Assembly: GCA_900756545.1 (NCBI GenBank)
Contig: CAAEKO010000061.1
Coordinates: forward strand, 1 to 19,832
Length of the DNA: 19,832 nt
Direction: 5' to 3'
DNA from: Clostridia bacterium
GTDB lineage: Bacteria > Bacillota > Clostridia > UBA1381
Shown: piece after piece, positions 15,206 to 19,832 of the stretch
Layout of the letters: the number at the start of each line of letters is the position of its first letter
How positions within the stretch are numbered: the first letter of the stretch is position 1
The notes under the pieces: model-generated
The model's input: only the letters and a program-made list of their open reading frames with translations
Database searches by the model: none
Told to the model about the DNA's origin: nothing
Position numbers and translations under genes: made by a program

Positions 15206-15886
15206 TCAGTTCCTGCGCCTGTTCAGGATAGTCAGCAGCCGTAACAGTTGTAAAGCGGTAGCCGCTACCGCAGCTACATAAGTCATTGCCGCCGCACGGA
15301 GCACCTTGCCAGCGCTTTTGACCTCATCCTCATCCAATATGCCGGAATTATCCAGAATCGCTAAAGCCCGGCGGCTGGCGTTGAACTCCACCGGCAGCGT
15401 TGCAATCTGGAATACTAAAATCGCTGAAAACAGGATCACGCCTGCCAGCGCCAGCGATGGCAGCCCCAGCAAAAGGCCGATAAAAAATAACGGCATAGAC
15501 AGCGTAGAGCCAATGTTCGCCGCCGGAATAATCGCATTCCGGATTTTAATCGGCAAATAGCCCTTCGCATGCTGGATCGCATGTCCAGCCTCATGCGCCG
15601 CCACGCCGATAGAAGCTACCGATGCAGAAGAATACGTAGCGTCAGACAAACGGATCACATTGTCCCTAGGGTCATAGTGGTCGTTCAAGCTCCCGGAAAT
15701 GTGCTCAATCCGTACGCCGTAAAGTCCGTTGGCGTCTAGAATCCGCCTTGCGGCGTCCATTCCGGTCATTCCCCGGCGGCTCAGAACATCCTTATATTTT
15801 GAAAATGTGGCCTGTACGCCCCAGGACGCCAGCGCCGACAGCATAAACGCCAGAATAATCAAGTAATATGTGCTGTCCCAAATCAT
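15206..15886 (-). CDS. yugP: Membrane zinc metallopeptidase (YugP family, Zn_peptidase_2)
   Basis: The protein belongs to the YugP-like family of predicted membrane metallopeptidases; its substrate is unknown. The 226 residues contain an N-terminal membrane helix (about 7-25), a soluble part with HYDPRDNVIRLSD, the zinc motif HEAGH (98-102), and further hydrophobic segments (about 122-165 and 190-220). The start is the ATG preceded by AGAGGTGA; a GTG three codons upstream lies inside that ribosome binding site and is rejected. It sits 11 bases after fmt and 16 bases before rsmB. Placement between fmt and rsmB recurs in clostridial genomes as I recall, but gives no firm functional hint beyond co-expression with translation genes. 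Confidence 0.9.
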   Translation of the reverse strand: MIWDSTYYLIILAFMLSALASWGVQATFSKYKDVLSRRGMTGMDAARRILDANGLYGVRIEHISGSLNDHYDPRDNVIRLSDATYSSASVASIGVAAHEAGHAIQHAKGYLPIKIRNAIIPAANIGSTLSMPLFFIGLLLGLPSLALAGVILFSAILVFQIATLPVEFNASRRALAILDNSGILDEDEVKSAGKVLRAAAMTYVAAVAATALQLLRLLTILNRRRN

Positions 15887-15897
15887 GGAAATCACCT

Positions 15898-16827
15898 CTA
15901 TTTTAATACAGTTCCTGTATTGATATCATGCCCTAAAAGATAATCGTCTATGTGCATTTTCTTTTTGCCAGGAAACTGGAGCGTTTCGATATATAACATA
16001 CCTTGCCCGCACTGTACCCGGAGTCCTTTGCCCTTCTCATGTCCCAAAATCTCCCCCGGTTCACCCCGTACGCCTTCCGGCTCCGCAATTCTTGCCGTAT
16101 GAATTTTCACGTTTTCCCCTTTATATACTGTATATGCCAACGGCCACGAATTCATTCCGCAAATCAGCTTGGAAATCACCTTTGCCGGCTTATTCCACTC
16201 AATGTGCGCCATTTCTTTTGTGATAACCGGCGCGTAGGTCATTGCACTGTGATCCTGCGGCACTGGAGTTATTTCGTCTATCTCCCGGATCGTCCTGACC
16301 AGTACATCGCCGCCCAAGTCCGCAATCCTGTCAAATAATTCCGCGCTGGTCTCGTATTCTCCGATGGTCAGGCTTTCCGCCAGCAGCATATCGCCGGTAT
16401 CCAGTCCTTCGTCCATTTTCATGGTTGTCACACCAGCGGTTTTCTCTCCGTTGATAACCGCCCACTGAACAGGCGCCGCTCCCCGGTATTTGGGCAGGAG
16501 CGAAGCGTGCATATTGATACAGCCATAGGCCGGATAATCCAGCACATATTTGGGCAGAATCTTCCCATAAGCTACTACCACAATTAATGCCGGCTTGATT
16601 TCTTCCAGAATAGGCAGAAGCTCGCCGTTTTTCAGTTTTTCTGGCTGAAACACCGGGATTCCTCTTTCCCGGGCCAACACCTTGACCTCCGGCGGCGCCA
16701 TTTTGTGGCCGCGTCCCCGGGGTTTGTCCGGCTGAGTTACCGCTCCGGCAACGTCAAAGCCTGCCGCCAGCAGTTTTTCCATGCAAACTGCTGCAATGTC
16801 TGGTGTGCCCATAAACAAAATCTTCAA
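15898..16827 (-). CDS. fmt: Methionyl-tRNA formyltransferase
   Basis: Fmt formylates the methionine on initiator tRNA using 10-formyl-tetrahydrofolate. The 309 residues show the N-terminal KILFMGTPDIA, the substrate loop TQPDKPRGRG, the catalytic N105 and H107 in INMHASLLPKYRGAAP and D143 in DEGLDTGD, then the C-terminal OB-like tRNA-binding domain (about 205-309). The start is placed at TTG because GGAAG lies eight bases upstream and the product then begins MKILFMGTP, as in relatives. An ATG at 16848 would add seven residues, overlap def by eight bases and lacks a good ribosome binding site. It is coupled to def, which removes the formyl group after translation. Confidence 0.95.
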   Translation of the reverse strand: MKILFMGTPDIAAVCMEKLLAAGFDVAGAVTQPDKPRGRGHKMAPPEVKVLARERGIPVFQPEKLKNGELLPILEEIKPALIVVVAYGKILPKYVLDYPAYGCINMHASLLPKYRGAAPVQWAVINGEKTAGVTTMKMDEGLDTGDMLLAESLTIGEYETSAELFDRIADLGGDVLVRTIREIDEITPVPQDHSAMTYAPVITKEMAHIEWNKPAKVISKLICGMNSWPLAYTVYKGENVKIHTARIAEPEGVRGEPGEILGHEKGKGLRVQCGQGMLYIETLQFPGKKKMHIDDYLLGHDINTGTVLK

Positions 16828-16835
16828 CCGCGCCA

Positions 16836-16842
16836 CTTCCTT
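16836..16842 (-). promoter_or_regulatory. Ribosome binding site favouring the TTG start of fmt
   Basis: AAGGAAG overlaps the def stop codon region and ends eight bases before the TTG at 16825-16827. The competing ATG at 16848 has no comparable site. Confidence 0.6.
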
Positions 16843-17293
16843 AATCATCGATAAATTTTGTCACTTTTTCTAAAAACACCTTGCCGTCCAAATGATCAAT
16901 TTCATGGCAGAACGCCCGGGCAAGCAGCTCCTCGCCGGAAATCCGAAAGGGAGCTCCATACCTGTCCTGCGCTTCCACAGTCACATAATTCGGCCGCTCT
17001 ACCTCTCCGAACACGCCCGGAAAGCTCAGGCAGCCCTCCGGTCCGTTCTGGATGCCCGTAGTCTCAACAATCTTGGGATTAATCAGTTCGATCCGTCCTT
17101 TGCCTATATCGATGACTACTGCCCGTTTCAAAATTCCCACCTGCGGCGCAGCTAGTCCCACGCCATCATTTTTGATCATTGTATCATACATATCGTCCAG
17201 CAGGAGCCCCAGTTTTTCATCAAACCGAATCACTGGCTTGCAGACCTTCCGCAAGACTTCATCATCCTTCTTCCGTATTTCTCGGATCGCCAT
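16841..17293 (-). CDS. def: Peptide deformylase
   Basis: Def removes the formyl group from nascent proteins. The 150-residue protein has the three family motifs in order: GVGLAAPQVG (44-53), EGCLSFPG with the metal ligand C88, and HEIDHLDG with ligands H130 and H134 and catalytic E131. EGCLSFPG is close to the usual EGCLSxPG. The ATG giving MAIREIRKKDDEVL is chosen from the AAAGGAAAG upstream and the normal family start; a 30-residue extension overlapping priA is rejected. It lies 61 bases after priA, with nothing recognised in the gap, and just before fmt. Confidence 0.97.
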   Translation of the reverse strand: MAIREIRKKDDEVLRKVCKPVIRFDEKLGLLLDDMYDTMIKNDGVGLAAPQVGILKRAVVIDIGKGRIELINPKIVETTGIQNGPEGCLSFPGVFGEVERPNYVTVEAQDRYGAPFRISGEELLARAFCHEIDHLDGKVFLEKVTKFIDD

Positions 17294-17354
17294 ATTACAT
17301 CTTTCCTTTCTGCGCCCAAAGGCACAAACTGAGTCAAAAGCCGCAAATTTATTT

Positions 17355-19784
17355 TTAGCTAACGCTATTTGGATTTTTGTCAATCACAATTGCAATATCT
17401 TCGTAGTTCCCGTTTTGCCTACAGGCGTTCTGGATTTCTGTTAAAATCAGATTCAATCTGTCCGCATCCTCGCACTTAATAATAATACGCCACCGGTATT
17501 TATTTTTGATCTTGGAAATATACGCGGGCACAGGCCCTAAAATCTGTGTTTTTTGATCTATATTTTTCAACACTTGAAGCTGCTTGGCGAAAAACCGCGC
17601 GGCCCTTGGAACCAGCGTCTCGCTGGCGCCGGAAAACAGAATGCTCACTAATTCCGAAAACGGCGGATACCACAGCGCCCTGCGCATAGCAATTTCTTTC
17701 TGGTAAAAGCTTTTATAATCGTGCGCTTTGGCCAATACCACCGCGTCATGCTCCGGATTATAGGTCTGTATGATGGCCCTGCCCGGCTTCTGCGCCCGTC
17801 CGGCCCGCCCTGCGACCTGTTCCAAGAGATCAAAGGTGCGCTCACCTGCTCGAAAATCCCCAATATTCAGCATAGTGTCTGCGGAAATCACGCCTACCAG
17901 CGTCACATCCGAAAAATCCAATCCCTTAGCTACCATCTGCGTACCAATTAAAATATCGGTCTTTTCCCGCCGGAACGTGTCCAAAATCTTTTCATGGGCA
18001 TGCAGCTTTCCTGTAGTGTCTACATCCATCCGAAGCACTGACGCCGCCGGGAACACGCGCCTGATCTCTTCCTCAACCTTCTGCGTACCGCCGCCGAAAT
18101 AACGGATATACGGGCTCCCGCAAGCCGGGCATAATTTATAATTTTCAATCGTAAAGCCACAATAGTGGCATCGTAATGTATCGTTGAATTTATGATAGGT
18201 CAGCGAGATATTGCAGTTGGGACATTCGGCTACAAAGCCGCAGCTCCGGCAGGATACAAAGGTAGAAAACCCCCTTCTGTTCAAAAACAAAATGGTCTGC
18301 TCCCGCCGCGCTAAGTTTTCGGCAATCTCCTGTTCCAGCGCCCGGCTGAAAATCGAACGGTTTCCAGCCTCCAGTTCCTCCCGCATATCCACTATCGACG
18401 TCTCCGGCATTTGTCTGCCGTGAACTCGGTTTCGCATCGTCAGCAGTGTGTATTCGCCCTGCTCCGCCCGATAATAGGACTCGATCTGCGGCGTAGCAGA
18501 AGCCAATACCAATACTGCGCCGTACTGCCGCGCCCGGAACTGGGCTACCTCTTTTGTATTGTACCGCGGCGACATTTCTGATTTGTAGGAAGTTTCATGC
18601 TCTTCATCCACGATAATAATACCAATGTCATCAAACGGCGCAAAAACAGCTGAACGGGCGCCGATCACAATATCTGCTTTCCCGTCCCGCATTTTTTTCC
18701 ACTCGTCATATTTTTCTCCCAGAGAAAGGCCGCTGTGAAACACGGCTACCCTGCGTCCGAACCGGTCTGTAAATCCTGCCACCATTTGCGGCGTCAGCGC
18801 AATTTCCGGCACAAGCACAATGGCTTTTCTGCCCATCTCCAGCGTCTTTTCAATCAGCCGCAGGTACACCTCCGTTTTCCCGCTGCCAGTCACGCCATGC
18901 AGCAAAAAACCGGCATATTTCCGCCTGTCCATAGCGCCGGCAATGACATGATAAACGCTTGTCTGCTCTGGTGTCAATTCCGGAGGCGTCGTCTGGGATT
19001 TTTTTTGCCGCCGGATGGGATCCCGCTCCACAGTGACATTCTTCAGGGTAATCATCCCTTTTTTCTCCAGCGCCGCGACAGCGCTGTAGCTGCCGCCGGT
19101 AAAATGGGTCAGATCCGCCAGGGAAACAATATCATTCATAGATAATATCTCCAGCATGTCCGCTTGTATACCAGCCCGCCTTTTTTTCAAAACGGCAATG
19201 GTTTTTTCTACATCCTCCGGCGGTATGGCTATTCTGGCTACCCGAACGGTTTTATCTTTCACTTTTCGGGTATCCCGGTACTCAATGACCAGAACTCCTT
19301 CATCGCATAACTTCTTGATTTTCGGGCGGATATCGCTTGTAAAAAACTGCATGAAATAATTGATTTCAGCTGCGCCGCCGTTATCGTTTAAAGCTTTTGC
19401 GATTCTGTCCTCCGCATCCTTTCCAAACTCCGTTAAGACTACCCATTCCTCAAGCTTCACACTGGTTCCTGACGGAACCACCGCTTTCAGGATATCCATA
19501 TAGGAGCAGAGATACTTCTCCCGCATCCAGGAAATCAGCCGGAGCATGTTCTCATCAAAAACCCTGCCTGTATCCGCCAGACGCAGAATGCTTTTTAACT
19601 GCTTTGCCTTGCTGGCCTTTGCGATATGGAAAACATAAGCCTCCTTTTGCTTATTTCCAGCGCCAAACGGCACGATCACCCGGCTTCCAATCCCAACCTG
19701 TGCCGCTAAGGCTTCCGGGATCAGATAATCAAACAGTCTGTCCACCTGCTTTGCTTCCTGACGGATAATCACCTGCGCAATCAC
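17355..19784 (-). CDS. priA: Primosomal replication restart helicase PriA
   Basis: PriA recognises stalled or repaired forks and reloads the replicative helicase. The 809-residue protein has the N-terminal 3' DNA-binding domain (about 1-100) and a winged-helix region. The superfamily 2 helicase core shows Walker A GVTGSGKT (297-304), the DEEH box (393-396), the aromatic-rich loop SYKSEMSPRYNTKEVA and LASATPQIES. The zinc-binding insert has eight cysteines (512, 515, 521, 524, 539, 542, 552, 555). Conserved helicase motifs such as GTQMVAKGLDF and AGRAGR follow, then a C-terminal domain. Initiation is at GTG, with AGGAG seven bases upstream. No frame break is seen. It leads the cluster that continues into def and fmt, as in Bacillus. 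Confidence 0.97.
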   Translation of the reverse strand: MIAQVIIRQEAKQVDRLFDYLIPEALAAQVGIGSRVIVPFGAGNKQKEAYVFHIAKASKAKQLKSILRLADTGRVFDENMLRLISWMREKYLCSYMDILKAVVPSGTSVKLEEWVVLTEFGKDAEDRIAKALNDNGGAAEINYFMQFFTSDIRPKIKKLCDEGVLVIEYRDTRKVKDKTVRVARIAIPPEDVEKTIAVLKKRRAGIQADMLEILSMNDIVSLADLTHFTGGSYSAVAALEKKGMITLKNVTVERDPIRRQKKSQTTPPELTPEQTSVYHVIAGAMDRRKYAGFLLHGVTGSGKTEVYLRLIEKTLEMGRKAIVLVPEIALTPQMVAGFTDRFGRRVAVFHSGLSLGEKYDEWKKMRDGKADIVIGARSAVFAPFDDIGIIIVDEEHETSYKSEMSPRYNTKEVAQFRARQYGAVLVLASATPQIESYYRAEQGEYTLLTMRNRVHGRQMPETSIVDMREELEAGNRSIFSRALEQEIAENLARREQTILFLNRRGFSTFVSCRSCGFVAECPNCNISLTYHKFNDTLRCHYCGFTIENYKLCPACGSPYIRYFGGGTQKVEEEIRRVFPAASVLRMDVDTTGKLHAHEKILDTFRREKTDILIGTQMVAKGLDFSDVTLVGVISADTMLNIGDFRAGERTFDLLEQVAGRAGRAQKPGRAIIQTYNPEHDAVVLAKAHDYKSFYQKEIAMRRALWYPPFSELVSILFSGASETLVPRAARFFAKQLQVLKNIDQKTQILGPVPAYISKIKNKYRWRIIIKCEDADRLNLILTEIQNACRQNGNYEDIAIVIDKNPNSVS

Positions 19785-19791
19785 CGGACCG

Positions 19792-19796
19792 CTCCT
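19792..19796 (-). promoter_or_regulatory. Ribosome binding site for the GTG start of priA
   Basis: AGGAG ends seven bases before the GTG at 19782-19784, which supports GTG as the true start; no in-frame ATG is nearby. Confidence 0.75.
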
Positions 19797-19802
19797 TTTT
19801 TC

Positions 19803-19832
19803 TTATTCTTCCGGCGTATCATAGACCGGCTC
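19803..19832 (-). CDS. C-terminal end of an upstream gene (unidentified)
   Basis: The minus strand ends an open frame with residues EPVYDTPEE and a TAA stop 18 bases before the priA start. Only nine codons are visible. In related genomes the genes before priA are rpoZ and coaBC; the short acidic tail would suit the omega subunit RpoZ, but this is a guess. A second minus frame (basic, ending in a TGA that overlaps the priA GTG) is also open, so the assignment is uncertain. Confidence 0.4.
   Translation of the reverse strand, partial: EPVYDTPEE

Overview
The window is a chromosomal stretch of a low-to-mid GC Gram-positive bacterium, most likely a clostridial Firmicute. This rests on several things: the gene order priA-def-fmt-(zinc peptidase)-rsmB-rlmN-stp-prkC-rsgA-rpe-thiN; a PASTA-domain Ser/Thr kinase with its PP2C partner; an HPr carrying both His15 and Ser46; a Bacillus-type LexA box at recA; and strong GGAGG-type ribosome binding sites. 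I cannot name the genus. Every convincing gene lies on the minus strand, so the window is read from high to low coordinates. No tRNA, rRNA, CRISPR array, insertion sequence, phage gene or toxin-antitoxin module was seen, and no gap between genes exceeds 170 bases.

Region A (19832 to about 7780) is the conserved translation, ribosome-maturation and signalling cluster. It holds the last nine codons of an unidentified gene, then priA (replication restart helicase), def and fmt (N-formyl-methionine cycle), a YugP-like membrane zinc peptidase, rsmB and rlmN (rRNA methylation), stp and prkC (PP2C phosphatase and PASTA kinase), rsgA (30S maturation GTPase), rpe and thiN. Spacing is tight, often 0 to 60 bases, and rpe and thiN overlap by 4 bases. 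A good sigma-A-type promoter overlaps the rlmN stop codon and should drive stp-prkC separately. The only sizeable gap in this cluster (9917-10083, between prkC and rsgA) holds two adjacent RNA-strand hairpins, one with a 20-bp stem.

Region B (7752 to 4155) holds a cysteine desulfurase, thiI and cinA. The desulfurase and ThiI are a likely sulfur donor/acceptor pair for 4-thiouridine in tRNA. CinA is a nucleotide-pool repair protein.

Region C (4146 to 1) begins with a strong recA promoter whose start site is covered by a near-consensus LexA operator. recA is followed by ptsH (HPr) with its own promoter and intrinsic terminator, then uvrC and a truncated pgeF (peptidoglycan editing factor), which runs off the left edge.

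Four genes (priA, fmt, the cysteine desulfurase and cinA) appear to start at GTG or TTG, judged by ribosome binding site spacing. Overall this is ordinary core genome. I found no previously undescribed protein system. The observations most worth checking are the paired hairpins after prkC, the terminator-like hairpin pointing the wrong way between recA and ptsH, the LexA site, and the Thr-poor activation loop and extra C-terminal domain of PrkC.
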